Below are positions 8,364 through 17,516 of a stretch of 49,501 nt of DNA, piece after piece. The stretch comes from Oscillospiraceae bacterium. GTDB taxonomy: Bacteria; Bacillota; Clostridia; Oscillospirales; Oscillospiraceae. The first letter of the stretch is position 1. Every line of letters starts with the position of its first letter. The DNA lies in the NCBI GenBank assembly GCA_017458335.1, contig JAFTFT010000031.1, positions 1-49,501 of the forward strand. Reading direction: 5' to 3'. Under the pieces are notes generated by a model. It saw only the letters and a list, made by a program, of their open reading frames with translations. It did no database searches and was not told where the DNA came from. The position numbers and the translations under genes are program-made.

Positions 8364-9227
8364 CTATGCCTTCATCCAGACGCATGAACCGACCGTTCTC
8401 AGCAGCCCCACATCCGGGTAACGCAGTTTATGGGCCGTACCGCCGGTACAGTAATACTTTGCTCTCCTGCTGAAAGCCCACATTCCAAGCGGGGAGGCAA
8501 TTCCTTTCAGTTTTTCTGCCACTTCCATCTGAGATCGAAGCATGGCCTCGTTGTTGCTGCTGGTATTCTCTCCCGTATAGACGTGCTCATAGACGAGCTC
8601 TTCGTTGATTGCCGCTCTGGCTCCTTTGCACAGCATCAGGATCCAGAGGAACGCATCGTCCGAGCCGTTGTTTTTCATGATCTGTTCCGACCAATATACC
8701 GGGATCGACGCTCTGCGGATCAGGACCTGCCCCGGTGAGCGAATCAGATTGTTGTAGTAATACTGGCACTTTAAATTGCCGGCGGCAGCCTGCTCGGAGG
8801 CGTTTGAATAAAACACATGTTTTCCGCCGTCCGCTTCCCCGTCGTAGCCGTTTCCGATCACGAAATCCGCGTCCCCGATCGCTCTGTACTGACTCAGCAG
8901 ACAGCGATCTGAAATCCGGTCGTCCTGGTCCAGAAACTGAACAAACTCTCCTTCCGCCGCTTTCAGTCCATTGACCCTTGTCGCGTGAATCCCGCTGTTC
9001 TCCGGGTTTGTGAGGATTCGCAGGCGGTAGTTTGTCTCTGTATCCCCTCGTGTGATCCGCTCCACATCCGGCTTTTCCCATGGAGAGTCATTCACCAGCA
9101 GAACTTCCGTTTCTTTCCCCGTTTCATCCCGAAGGATTCTGCTGTTCCGCTCCATCATGGTCAGCAGATCCGGAAGGTATCTCTGTCCCTGATAATAAGG
9201 GATGACCACCGAAATCGCAGCGCTCAT
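8364..9227 (-). CDS. GT2 family glycosyltransferase
   Basis: A 287-residue family 2 glycosyltransferase. SVVIPYYQGQRYLPDLL, VLLVNDSPW (a variant of the usual VDDGS segment), NSGIHATRVNGL and FLDQDDRISD (DXD-type) are visible. The variant motifs set it apart from the other GT2 enzymes of the operon and suggest a different donor. Its ATG overlaps the stop of the polymerase gene (ATGA at 9224-9227). Part of the polysaccharide operon. Confidence 0.85.
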   Translation of the reverse strand: MSAAISVVIPYYQGQRYLPDLLTMMERNSRILRDETGKETEVLLVNDSPWEKPDVERITRGDTETNYRLRILTNPENSGIHATRVNGLKAAEGEFVQFLDQDDRISDRCLLSQYRAIGDADFVIGNGYDGEADGGKHVFYSNASEQAAAGNLKCQYYYNNLIRSPGQVLIRRASIPVYWSEQIMKNNGSDDAFLWILMLCKGARAAINEELVYEHVYTGENTSSNNEAMLRSQMEVAEKLKGIASPLGMWAFSRRAKYYCTGGTAHKLRYPDVGLLRTVGSCVWMKA

Positions 9228-10489
9228 ATCCGTTCCGCCCCCTCATTCTGCAGGATCGGCATGCGTGGCAGGGAGGCCCGGCAGCTTTGCTTCAGTTTTT
9301 CCGTCTCCAGAAAGCCCAGCATCAGATAGAAATATGTCTCCTTCAAATAGTAGGTCACGCTGGCATAATCCTCAACCAGAGCCATGACAAGCAGCGTCGC
9401 ACAGACGGCCGTTTCCAATGTGGCATACCTGCGGTACCGGATATAACGCACAAAAATACAGATATAAATCGAATAGTAGATGGAAAACCCGAGCAGGCCG
9501 CCGCCTGCCAGCACTTCCGCAAAGTTATTGTGCAGATAGAAAGCCTTGTTCAGATACTTCCAGCCTACCAGATGTCCGCTCCCCATTCCGATTCCCAGAA
9601 GCGGAGTCCTCTTAAACTGTTCCAATCCGACATCGATCAGGGCAAGCCGCGTCGTCGCCGATCGGTCCGTTTTCCCCACGCCGGTCATGGCGGATACCAT
9701 GGACAGCATTCGCTTATAGATTCCGGAAAAGGCGGGCAGTCGGGAGATCAGGATCAGCATTCCTGCCAGCAGGAGAACTCCTCCCGCAAGGAGAACGGCA
9801 ATCTCTCCCGGGGACCGCCCCCGAATCACCGTGAGAAACACCAGCAGGATCAGTCCTCCGGCCATGATGGCCAGAGCCTGCCGGCTTCCGGTCGCCGACA
9901 GAATAATGACGCCCGGCAGCAGGAACAGATTCCACCAGTAAATGCGTTTCTCTTTTAGAATATAATAGACATTCACCACCATCGACATCGCGCAGACGAC
10001 GCCGACCACATTGCTGTTCAGATAAAACTCTTCCGGCAGCCGGTCTCCGTATTCCAGCAGGCTCAGGATTCCGTGAACGCCGAAGGTGGCAAAGATCACC
10101 AGCATCACGGCGTTTCCGCCCCAGAGCACCGCCTTCAGCAGTCCATCAACGGAATCAAACTCCTGATAGCACAGAAAAGCCAGGGAATAACAGATCAGCA
10201 TGGAGAATGCCGTCTTCCCTTTCGTCATGGCATTCTCTGTGTCCCAGGCCCAGATCACGCTGAGGAAACAGAAAAGACCGAAGGCCAGCATCCAGACATG
10301 GAAAAAGGTGATCCGAATCGTCAGCCGTCCGCCTCGCAGCAGCATCATGGATACCGCCGTCAGCAGGAACAGCAGCAGGATCGTAACGCTGGCATATGTC
10401 CAGTCAAAGAGGACAAAGAAGGCAGAAAACAGAAGGGCGGCCAGCAGCCTCGGTACAAGGTATTCACTTTTGCCCAGAGTCTGCTGCAT
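9224..10489 (-). CDS. Wzy-like polysaccharide polymerase / O-antigen ligase family protein
   Basis: A polytopic membrane protein with about ten to eleven hydrophobic segments. The large periplasmic-type loop and following helix contain LLGIGMGSGHLVGW and YLHNNFAEVLAGGGLLGF, the conserved region of the Wzy_C/O-antigen ligase family, whose His and Gly residues are diagnostic. It would polymerise flipped repeat units on the outer face of the membrane. The frame is open from a GTG at 10513, but ATG 10489 has AGGAG eight bases upstream and is the likelier start (421 residues). It sits between two glycosyltransferase genes, upstream of the Wzz-like and Wzx-like genes, completing a Wzx/Wzy-dependent set. 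Confidence 0.85.
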   Translation of the reverse strand: MQQTLGKSEYLVPRLLAALLFSAFFVLFDWTYASVTILLLFLLTAVSMMLLRGGRLTIRITFFHVWMLAFGLFCFLSVIWAWDTENAMTKGKTAFSMLICYSLAFLCYQEFDSVDGLLKAVLWGGNAVMLVIFATFGVHGILSLLEYGDRLPEEFYLNSNVVGVVCAMSMVVNVYYILKEKRIYWWNLFLLPGVIILSATGSRQALAIMAGGLILLVFLTVIRGRSPGEIAVLLAGGVLLLAGMLILISRLPAFSGIYKRMLSMVSAMTGVGKTDRSATTRLALIDVGLEQFKRTPLLGIGMGSGHLVGWKYLNKAFYLHNNFAEVLAGGGLLGFSIYYSIYICIFVRYIRYRRYATLETAVCATLLVMALVEDYASVTYYLKETYFYLMLGFLETEKLKQSCRASLPRMPILQNEGAERI

Positions 10490-10509
10490 CGCTGTTTCTC
10501 CTGTTTCGG

Positions 10510-11646
10510 TCACTCCGTGATCAGTTCAACGATTCGTTCTGCCCAGTCGAAGGAAAGCTCTTTTTTTCGCGCGGCCTGTGTTTCACGCAGACGGTTTAAA
10601 AATGCCCTGTCCTGATGGCATTGTTCGATCTTTCCCGCCAGCTGCTCCCAGTCTGTCGGGAACAGGGCATCCTCGTCCAAAAGAATTTCGGGGATTCCGC
10701 CTGCCCGGCTTCCGATCACCGGAACTTCCAGATAGAGCGCCTCCATCACCGTGTTTGGGCAGGAATCCGCCAGAGACGGCACAGCCAGGAGGTCAGAGCT
10801 TCTCATAACGGTTAGAGGATTATCCATTCTTCCCAGGAAGCGGATACGCTCCGACGGGAAGCGCTCCTGCCAGTCCCGGAGTTTTTTTCCGCCCCCGACA
10901 AGAAGAAACTCCATATCCGCGTATTTCCGGGTCAGGTAATCTGACGCTTTCAGAAACAGCTCCTGCCCTTTTCGGAGATCATCAAATCCGCCGACAAAAC
11001 ATACGCGGAACCGGTCGTCTTCTTTGTCTTTTTCCTCCGTCGTCAGCTCCGCACGTCTCACGATCCAGGATGGATCGCAGTTGTTGATCTGGATTCTGAA
11101 CTTCGGCAGTATTTGCCCTTTGATCAGCCGGTGCCGGTTCAGAATCACGTCCCGGTCGTACGCGCACTGACAGATTACCTGCCTGGCTTTCCGAAGGCAG
11201 ATTCCTTCGCAGGCCCACTGATACAGGATTCGAAGCCGTTTCTTCCAGCCCCTGCCGGAGCTCTTTACCCGCTCGTAGCCGATCATGTCCTTCCGGATCA
11301 TCAGGACCATGTTCCTGACACCGTTCAGACTCAGTCCGATCGCCGGCGGCACATCAAACGCAATCACCGCGTCATAAGCGCTCCTCGCGATATGCTTCAA
11401 AGTTGACCGATTGTCCAGCAGGATTCTGGCCTCCTCGGGCAGGAAGCGCGGCGCATGTTCCGGCTTTTTCATATGCACGTCGGCATGCAGCCCGTATGGC
11501 CGGAGCGCCGTTTCCCCGTCGGCACAGCAGAGCTCGGCTCCTTCTTTTCCGGCCAGATACCCGGCCAGCTCCAGAAACCGAAGTTCCCCTCCGGTCGGCT
11601 TCTCCTCCGCAATGATCCCGGAGGAATAAAGAAGAATTCTGTTCAT
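10510..11646 (-). CDS. GT4 family glycosyltransferase
   Basis: A 378-residue GT-B glycosyltransferase. The N-terminus (ILLYSSGIIAEEKPTGGELRF) has the glycine-rich acceptor loop; the C-terminal domain has VCFVGGFDDLRKGQELFL, FLLVGGGKKL, and LLAVPSLADSCPNTVMEALYLEVPVIGS with the EX7E-like catalytic region, then GGIPEIL. It starts 1 bp after the stop of the upstream GT4 gene. Function within the repeat-unit assembly is inferred from context. Confidence 0.86.
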   Translation of the reverse strand: MNRILLYSSGIIAEEKPTGGELRFLELAGYLAGKEGAELCCADGETALRPYGLHADVHMKKPEHAPRFLPEEARILLDNRSTLKHIARSAYDAVIAFDVPPAIGLSLNGVRNMVLMIRKDMIGYERVKSSGRGWKKRLRILYQWACEGICLRKARQVICQCAYDRDVILNRHRLIKGQILPKFRIQINNCDPSWIVRRAELTTEEKDKEDDRFRVCFVGGFDDLRKGQELFLKASDYLTRKYADMEFLLVGGGKKLRDWQERFPSERIRFLGRMDNPLTVMRSSDLLAVPSLADSCPNTVMEALYLEVPVIGSRAGGIPEILLDEDALFPTDWEQLAGKIEQCHQDRAFLNRLRETQAARKKELSFDWAERIVELITE

Positions 11647-11647
11647 C

Positions 11648-12763
11648 TCAGCGTCGTCTCAACGATCCCTGCGGTTTGTTCTTCGCCAGCTCCAGGAAAA
11701 TCTTCTCGATGTTCTCAAAGCAGAGCTGATAGTCAAACTTCTCCACCGCCAGCTTCCGTCCCGCTTCTCCCATTCTTTTCCGGACTTCAGGGTTCTGGTA
11801 CAGGAGGATGATCGCATCCGCGAGTGCCTGGGCGGAGCGTCTGGTCACGACAATGCTCGTTACGCCCGGTTGAGTCGCTTCCATCAGGCCGGGGACATCG
11901 CTGATAATCACCGGGATCCGGCAGGCCTCCGCTTCCACCGCCGAGACGCCGAAGGATTCCGAATCCGTCACGGAAGGCACAACCGCGAGATCCATATTGG
12001 CCCACTCCGCGGCCGCTTCCTCCTGGGAGATAAATCCCAGCCATTTTGTGATTTCTTCAATCCCCAGCTCATCCGCCATTCTGCGGTACTCCGCTTCACA
12101 GGGGCCTTCTCCCGCGATTCTCAGTTCCAGCGGGATCTCCGGATGCTGCCGCTTCACCAGTGCGGCAGCCTGCAGAAGCACGTCGATTCCGTATTTCGGT
12201 TTCAGCGCCTTCACGGTCCCGATGACGAACCGGCCGTCATCTTCTTCCCTGCTGCGTCGCTCCGGTGAGAAGAGCTGTGTTTTCACGCCGAACGGCGTCA
12301 CATAGAACTTTTTGTCTGTGTACTTGCCGACCTCTCTGGCCATGGCCGCGCTGGTAGAGAGCAGGCAGGCCGCATGATCCAGGCTGTACTGCAGCAGGGC
12401 GCGGTGCATCGGGCTTTTATGCGGGAAAGTGTAGACATCTCCGCCCCATACCGAGAGCGCATAGTTTTTCAGGCCCGCAATTCCCGCCGCCGTACCGTAG
12501 CTGGTCGCGTAATGGACGCTGATGATATCCGGTGCGATCTCCGCGACGATATGGCGGATTTTCGGCGTTTTCAGCAGGTACTTGAGTTTTTTGCTGTCCG
12601 ATTGCTGCCAGTCCACCCCGCAATCCAGAAAATGAACCGTGACACCCTCAATCTCGCCCGGAAAGAACGAAATCACATGGACTTCATAGCCCTTTGAGAC
12701 GAAGTACCCGCACCATTTCTGTGTGTGGTAATTGTTGGCCGGCGCAAGGAAAAGAATTTTCAT
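11648..12763 (-). CDS. GT4 family glycosyltransferase (first gene of polysaccharide operon)
   Basis: A 371-residue GT-B enzyme that opens the polysaccharide operon. The N-terminus KILFLAPANNYHTQKW is typical of WcaA/ExpE-like GT4 enzymes; the C-terminal half has GTVKALKPKYGIDVLL, LRIAGEGP, LGFISQEEAAAEWANMD, and VVPSVTDSESFGVSAVEAEA with the EX7E-type motif. The ATG at 12763 has only a distant GGAG (about 16 nt upstream), so initiation may be weak. A good promoter lies about 60 bp upstream. No priming phosphoglycosyltransferase precedes it, so synthesis must be initiated by an enzyme encoded elsewhere. Confidence 0.87.
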   Translation of the reverse strand: MKILFLAPANNYHTQKWCGYFVSKGYEVHVISFFPGEIEGVTVHFLDCGVDWQQSDSKKLKYLLKTPKIRHIVAEIAPDIISVHYATSYGTAAGIAGLKNYALSVWGGDVYTFPHKSPMHRALLQYSLDHAACLLSTSAAMAREVGKYTDKKFYVTPFGVKTQLFSPERRSREEDDGRFVIGTVKALKPKYGIDVLLQAAALVKRQHPEIPLELRIAGEGPCEAEYRRMADELGIEEITKWLGFISQEEAAAEWANMDLAVVPSVTDSESFGVSAVEAEACRIPVIISDVPGLMEATQPGVTSIVVTRRSAQALADAIILLYQNPEVRKRMGEAGRKLAVEKFDYQLCFENIEKIFLELAKNKPQGSLRRR

Positions 12764-12822
12764 GGGTCTGGATCAAAGCTCCGTTCTTTTCAGGAATAGC
12801 AGTGCAAAAAATAATTCTATAT

Positions 12823-12851
12823 ATTATAGCATCTGAAGCAGAAAAATACAA
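12823..12851 (-). promoter_or_regulatory. Sigma-A-type promoter of the polysaccharide operon
   Basis: On the minus strand, TTGTAT (12851-12846) and a perfect TATAAT (12828-12823) are separated by 17 bp. Transcription would start near 12816, about 50 nt before the first glycosyltransferase start codon. The surrounding stretch is the most AT-rich part of this intergenic gap. Confidence 0.65.
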
Positions 12852-12875
12852 TATATGGATTACGTTCTCCGCTAA

Positions 12876-12923
12876 AAACAGGAGCGGAAATCGCTCTTTT
12901 CAGGGCAGTTTCCGCTCCTGTTT
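12876..12923 (-). terminator. Rho-independent terminator after mutS2
   Basis: Perfect 15-bp inverted arms (12876-12890 and 12909-12923) enclose an 18-nt loop. On the minus strand the stem begins at the mutS2 stop codon and runs into five T residues. It closes the ten-gene housekeeping operon and separates it from the polysaccharide operon. Confidence 0.85.
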
Positions 12924-15292
12924 CATTTCAGTTCGACAACGGTCACGCCTGTTTCGCCTTCTCCGTGGCGGCCGAGGCGGTAACTTTTGACCAGCTTGTT
13001 GCGTTTGAGCATCTGCTGGATGGCTTCCCGCAGCGCCCCTGTTCCTTTTCCGTGAATGATGGTCACCGTTTTCATCTTCGCCATCGCGGCGCTGTCAAGA
13101 TAGCGTTCGGCGGCGAGTACGCCCTCCAGGGACTCCATTCCCCGAAGATCGATCTCGGATGCAACATGCATCAGTCTCGTTCCGGCAGAAACGGCGGGCG
13201 CAGTCTTCTGCGGCTTTTTCTTCTCACCTTCCAGCAGGAGAACTTCGTCTTCTCTGGCGGTTACATTCATGATCCCCGCTTTCAGATTGACTGTCCCATC
13301 CTTGTTGACCGAGATGACCTCCGCCTTTACTCCCATTGCTTTGATCCGGACCGTATCCCCCGCCTGAAGCTTTCGGGAGGACTTCTGATCCTGCTGTGCA
13401 GGAAGTTCCTCCTGTTCGCGCAGGGAGGCTTCCTTCTCGTTCAGTCTCCGGCGCAGTTCCGTCCTGGCCCGGTTGATTTCATCCGCCTGCTGCTCGTCGT
13501 TGGCATGGCGGCGCATCTCATCGAGTTCCGCGTAGACGCTCTCTGCCGTCTCGCGTGCCTCGTCCAGGATACGCTGCGCATCGCGTCTGGCCTTGATCTC
13601 CGCTTTCTCCAGGCGCACGGAAAGCTCCGCCCGCAGCTGAGAGGCTTTCTTCTCTTCTTCCGCGGCCTTCCTCAGATGAGCCGCCGCCGTCTCTCTCTCC
13701 CGCTCCAGCGCGTGACGGGTCTGCTCCAGTTTTTCGATCGTCGCCTCAAAGCTCTGTGTTTCGGTTCCGATTCGGTCTCCCGCGTCCCGGATAATGCTCT
13801 CATCCAGGCCGAGGCGTTTGGAAATGGCAAATGCGTTGGATTTGCCCGGAATTCCCACCAGTAGCCGGTAGGTCGGCCGCAGTGTCTCCACATCAAATTC
13901 ACAGGAGGCATTCTGCACGCCCTGCTCGTTGGTGGCATAGACCTTCAATTCCGCGTAATGGGTCGTCGCCGCGATCATGGCCCCGCATTTTCTCGCGTGT
14001 TCGATGATCGCAATCGCAAGCGCCGCGCCTTCTGTCGGATCCGTGCCCGCTCCCAGCTCGTCGAACAGCACCAGCGAGCGGTCCTCACAGGTATCCAGGA
14101 TCTCCACGATGTTCTTCATATGTGCAGAAAAGGTGGAGAGGTTCTGCTCGATGCTCTGCTCGTCGCCGATGTCGGCGAGGATATGGGAGAAGACCGGCAG
14201 CGTGCTGCCGTCCGAAGCCGGGATATGCAGCCCGCACTGGTTCATGGCCGAGAGCAGTCCGATGGTCTTCAGCGCCACGGTTTTCCCGCCCGTGTTCGGC
14301 CCGGTGATGACCAGCGTGTCAAAGTCCTCTCCGAGGTTCAGATCAATCGGCACCGCTTTTGCCGGATCCAGCAGCGGGTGCCGCGCCCGGCGCAGGTTGA
14401 TGCTCCTGTCAGAGAGTTCTGCCGCCGAGGCGTCCATCTTATAGGCCAGCCGCGCCTTGGCAAAAATCAGGTCCAGCCGCACCAGCAGGACGCAGTCCTC
14501 CACGAAATCATCCGCGTGCTCGGCACATTCCGACGAGAGCTCCGCCAGAATCCGCTCAATCTCCAGCTTTTCTTTCGCGGCCAGTTCTCTCAGTTCATTG
14601 TTGGCCTTTACCGCGGCCATCGGCTCGATAAAGAGTGTCATTCCGGAAGCCGAGATGTCATGCACCAACCCCGGCACCGCGCTTTTGTGATCTGCGCGTA
14701 CCGGCAGCACATAGCGGTCGGAGCGCATGGTGATGATCGGCTCCTGCAGCGCTTTGGCATAAGACGGCGAGGAGAGGATCTTGTTGAGGGCCTCCCGGGC
14801 TCGTGCGGAGGCCGCCCGCATCTTGCGGCGGATGTCCGCAAGATCGGACGAGGCGCTGTCGGCGATCTCATCCTCCGCCGGGATCGCGGTATAGATTCGC
14901 TCTTCCAGATACTTGTTTGCACGCAGCGCGTGAAAAAGACTGTCGATGCTGGTCTTCTCGTTCTTTTCCTCGGCGAGATAGGCTTTGCAAAGTCGCGCAC
15001 AGCGTGCCAGTCCCGCGATGTCCAGCAGTTCCCGCGTGTTCAGCGCTCCGCCGAGCTTGGCCCGCTCAAGCGCGGGACGGATGTCCCTCGCTCCGGAAAA
15101 GGACGGGCTTCCCCGAAGCGTCATCAGCCGCGCGGCATCGCTCGTCTCCGTCAGGCGGCGCCGGACTTCCTCCGGATTCGCCGAGGGCTGCAGCTCCCTT
15201 GCGGCTGCTTTTCCCAGCTCGGACTCGGCCTGAGCCGCCAGCATTTCCAAAACAGCCGGCAGTTCCAGCGTGATATATGACTTCTCCAACAT
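12923..15292 (-). CDS. mutS2: Endonuclease MutS2 / recombination inhibitor
   Basis: MutS2 is a MutS-like ATPase with a C-terminal Smr nuclease domain; in Firmicutes it acts on branched DNA and on collided ribosomes (RqcU). The 789-residue length is normal. Visible elements are the N-terminal helical lever (1-300), Walker A GPNTGGKT at 331-338, Walker B and D-loop region LVLFDELGAGTDPTEGAAL, a long charged coiled-coil clamp between about 520 and 640, and the Smr domain at 713-789 with EIDLRG and HGKGTGALR. It is the last gene of the operon, 7 bp after recO, and ends in a strong hairpin terminator. Confidence 0.97.
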   Translation of the reverse strand: MLEKSYITLELPAVLEMLAAQAESELGKAAARELQPSANPEEVRRRLTETSDAARLMTLRGSPSFSGARDIRPALERAKLGGALNTRELLDIAGLARCARLCKAYLAEEKNEKTSIDSLFHALRANKYLEERIYTAIPAEDEIADSASSDLADIRRKMRAASARAREALNKILSSPSYAKALQEPIITMRSDRYVLPVRADHKSAVPGLVHDISASGMTLFIEPMAAVKANNELRELAAKEKLEIERILAELSSECAEHADDFVEDCVLLVRLDLIFAKARLAYKMDASAAELSDRSINLRRARHPLLDPAKAVPIDLNLGEDFDTLVITGPNTGGKTVALKTIGLLSAMNQCGLHIPASDGSTLPVFSHILADIGDEQSIEQNLSTFSAHMKNIVEILDTCEDRSLVLFDELGAGTDPTEGAALAIAIIEHARKCGAMIAATTHYAELKVYATNEQGVQNASCEFDVETLRPTYRLLVGIPGKSNAFAISKRLGLDESIIRDAGDRIGTETQSFEATIEKLEQTRHALERERETAAAHLRKAAEEEKKASQLRAELSVRLEKAEIKARRDAQRILDEARETAESVYAELDEMRRHANDEQQADEINRARTELRRRLNEKEASLREQEELPAQQDQKSSRKLQAGDTVRIKAMGVKAEVISVNKDGTVNLKAGIMNVTAREDEVLLLEGEKKKPQKTAPAVSAGTRLMHVASEIDLRGMESLEGVLAAERYLDSAAMAKMKTVTIIHGKGTGALREAIQQMLKRNKLVKSYRLGRHGEGETGVTVVELK

Positions 15293-15299
15293 CTCTTCC

Positions 15300-16046
15300 T
15301 CACAGGTTTCGTATCAGATTCTTATAATACGTCAGAGTCGAAAAGCTTCTTCCGGAGCACTGCAGCAGCCAGTTCTCCGCCACATCTGCCAGAAGATGCA
15401 GATCCTCATCCCCAACCCGGAAGGACAACAGCTTTTTGGCCGGTGCATGGACAAGATACCGAAGTGCCGCGAGTGCGTTCTCACTCAGCGGCAGCGCTTT
15501 GCCCGCTTTTCGGCAGCCGCGGCAGACAGTCTGCCCGTCTTCCAGCATAAAAACCGGTTCTTTGATATCCTGCCGGCCGCAGACCGCGCAGAATTCTTCC
15601 GCCGGCGCGTAACCTTCCTCGGTCATCAGGCGCAGTTCGAAAGCCGCCTTGATCTTTTCCGGGCTGTACAGGCCTTCGCTCAGCGCGTAGAGGCAGTTCA
15701 ACCCGAGCCGCATCAGGTCCGGCTCCGGCTGCTCTTCCCCCGCGTACTGTTCCAGGCATTCGGCAAAATAGCTTCCGAGCGCCAGGCGCTCCAGATCCGT
15801 TCGAAGCCCCTGAAAGGCTTCCTTGGTCACGCCCTCCCGCACGGAATACCGGCCGTTTTTTTCAAAGAGTGTCAGTTCCGCGTAGGTCAGCTGTTGGGTT
15901 GCCGCCGCAATGCGGCTCTTCTTGCTGAGTGCGCCATGGGCGGCAAGGGTCAGCTTTCCGGCATCCGCCGTCAGCGCGGTCAGAATCCGGTCTGACTCCT
16001 TAAAGCGTACTTCCCGGAGAATGAGCGCGTTTTCCGTCCGGAACAT
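15300..16046 (-). CDS. recO: DNA repair protein RecO
   Basis: RecO loads RecA onto SSB-covered single-stranded DNA as part of the RecFOR pathway. The 248-residue protein has the N-terminal OB-fold beginning TENALILREVRFKESDRIL, the helical core, and a four-Cys zinc finger (CAVC near residue 150, CRGC about 20 residues later). It is 6 bp downstream of era, the same pairing found in Bacillus and many Clostridia. Confidence 0.95.
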   Translation of the reverse strand: MFRTENALILREVRFKESDRILTALTADAGKLTLAAHGALSKKSRIAAATQQLTYAELTLFEKNGRYSVREGVTKEAFQGLRTDLERLALGSYFAECLEQYAGEEQPEPDLMRLGLNCLYALSEGLYSPEKIKAAFELRLMTEEGYAPAEEFCAVCGRQDIKEPVFMLEDGQTVCRGCRKAGKALPLSENALAALRYLVHAPAKKLLSFRVGDEDLHLLADVAENWLLQCSGRSFSTLTYYKNLIRNL

Positions 16047-16052
16047 GTGCGC

Positions 16053-16952
16053 TTACTCCGTATATCCAAAGTTTCTCAGCTGCGCAAGCGAATCGCGCCA
16101 GCTGTCTTTCACCTTGACCCAGGTCTGAAGGTTGACCTTTGTGCCGAGGAACGCTTCCATATCCGCTCTGGCCAGCGCCCCGATTTTCTTCAGCATGGCG
16201 CCTTTCTTTCCAATGATGATGCCCTTGTGGCTTTCCTTTTCACAGAAAATGGTGGCCTCGATGTCCACGATCCCGTTTTCCCGTTCGGAGAAGGAGGTAA
16301 TTTCCACCGCCGTGCCGTGGGGGATTTCCTTCTCCAGGCAGAGCAGCAGCTTCTCCCGGATCAGTTCGGCACAGATCTGCCGCTCCGGCTGGTTGGTGAT
16401 CATGTCATCCGGGAAAAAGTGCGGACCTTCTTCCGCGTACTTCTCCAGTTCCTCCAGAAGCTCCTCGAGGCCCTCTCCCGTCTTTGCCGAGACCGGAAGA
16501 ATCGCGTCAAAGCTGTGCCTTGCCCCGTAAACCGCCATGACCTCCAGGAGTTTTTCCTTCTCCACCGTATCAATCTTGTTGATCACGAGAATTGCCGGTA
16601 GCTTCTGCTCTTCAATTCTGGCAATCAGCGCCTCTTCCTGCGGCCCGATGGCCGGGATCGGCTCCACCACCAGCAGCACGCCGTCCACGTCCGCGACGCT
16701 CTCGCGCACAACATTGACCATATAATCGCCGAGTTTGGTCCGCGGCTTATGAAATCCCGGCGTGTCCATCAGGACAAACTGGGTCTCCCCGCGGTTCACG
16801 ATCGCGGTGATGCGGTTGCGGGTCGTCTGTGGTTTGTTGGAAACGATGGCGATTTTTTCACCCACCAGGGCGTTGGTCAGGGTGGACTTCCCCACATTGG
16901 GTCTGCCGCAGATGGTAATCATCGCACTCTTTGTCAGCGGTTCAGTCTTCAT
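16053..16952 (-). CDS. era: GTPase Era
   Basis: Era is an essential GTPase that binds the 3' end of 16S rRNA and assists 30S subunit assembly. The G1 loop GRPNVGKS (residues 16-23), G2 region KPQTTRNR, G3 DTPGF and G4 NKID are all intact, and the C-terminal KH domain carries GKKGAMLKKIG. The frame is open from 16994, but the ATG at 16952 has GGAG six bases upstream and gives the standard N-terminus (299 residues), while the earlier ATG lacks a ribosome binding site. Confidence 0.97.
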   Translation of the reverse strand: MKTEPLTKSAMITICGRPNVGKSTLTNALVGEKIAIVSNKPQTTRNRITAIVNRGETQFVLMDTPGFHKPRTKLGDYMVNVVRESVADVDGVLLVVEPIPAIGPQEEALIARIEEQKLPAILVINKIDTVEKEKLLEVMAVYGARHSFDAILPVSAKTGEGLEELLEELEKYAEEGPHFFPDDMITNQPERQICAELIREKLLLCLEKEIPHGTAVEITSFSERENGIVDIEATIFCEKESHKGIIIGKKGAMLKKIGALARADMEAFLGTKVNLQTWVKVKDSWRDSLAQLRNFGYTE

Positions 16953-17036
16953 TCTCTTCTCCGTTTTCTCGTAAATTGTCCCGGCATCCGTCATATCATG
17001 TCGGAGCCGCTCTCTGTCTGAGTCTGAGTCCGGGAC

Positions 17037-17516
17037 TTAATCCCGGTCGCCCATAATGGCTTTCTCTCGGGCACGCATCTGTCTTTTCTGTTCGCCCTCA
17101 TCCACATGATCGTATCCCAGAAGATGCAAAACGGAATGGACGGTCAAATACTGAATCTCCCGGTCAAAACCGTGGCCGAATTCCTCTCCCTGCCGCTCAC
17201 AGGCCGGAATCGAAATCATCATGTCGCCCAGCATCACCGCGCCGGTCTCCCAGTCCCGCTCACATTCTTCCGGGTCGAATGCCCCCGGTGTCAGCTCGTT
17301 CAGCGGAAAGGACAACACGTCCGTCTCCCGGTCGACGCCGCGAAACTCCCGGTTCACACGGTGGATTCCCTCCGCGTCCGTCAGCATGACGCTGATGAGG
17401 CAGGGCACCTGCACCTTTTCCGCCGCGAGGGCTTTCTCGGCTGCCCTGCGGATCAGGGAAGCCGCGTTTCTGTGACCGAGGTTCTTCACCTCTCTGCTGA
17501 CCGCGATCTCATGCAT
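17037..17516 (-). CDS. ybeY: Endoribonuclease YbeY (rRNA maturation factor)
   Basis: YbeY is a zinc-dependent endoribonuclease involved in 16S rRNA 3' processing and 70S quality control. The active-site motif is present as HSVLHLLGYDH near residue 130 (the second residue is Ser where Gly is usual; all three zinc-binding His remain), preceded by the family segment TDVLSFP. The start overlaps the end of phoH by 8 bp. The unusual feature relative to Bacillus is that dgkA and cdd do not intervene between ybeY and era; 84 bp separate the two genes here. Confidence 0.95.
   Translation of the reverse strand: MHEIAVSREVKNLGHRNAASLIRRAAEKALAAEKVQVPCLISVMLTDAEGIHRVNREFRGVDRETDVLSFPLNELTPGAFDPEECERDWETGAVMLGDMMISIPACERQGEEFGHGFDREIQYLTVHSVLHLLGYDHVDEGEQKRQMRAREKAIMGDRD

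Noticed and set aside
13958-15280. A 440-codon plus-strand frame opposite mutS2
   Set aside because: Arg/Gln/His-rich antisense translation typical of a high-GC shadow frame.
16953-16994. Longer N-terminus for Era
   Set aside because: The earlier ATG has no Shine-Dalgarno, and the extra 14 residues are not part of the family.
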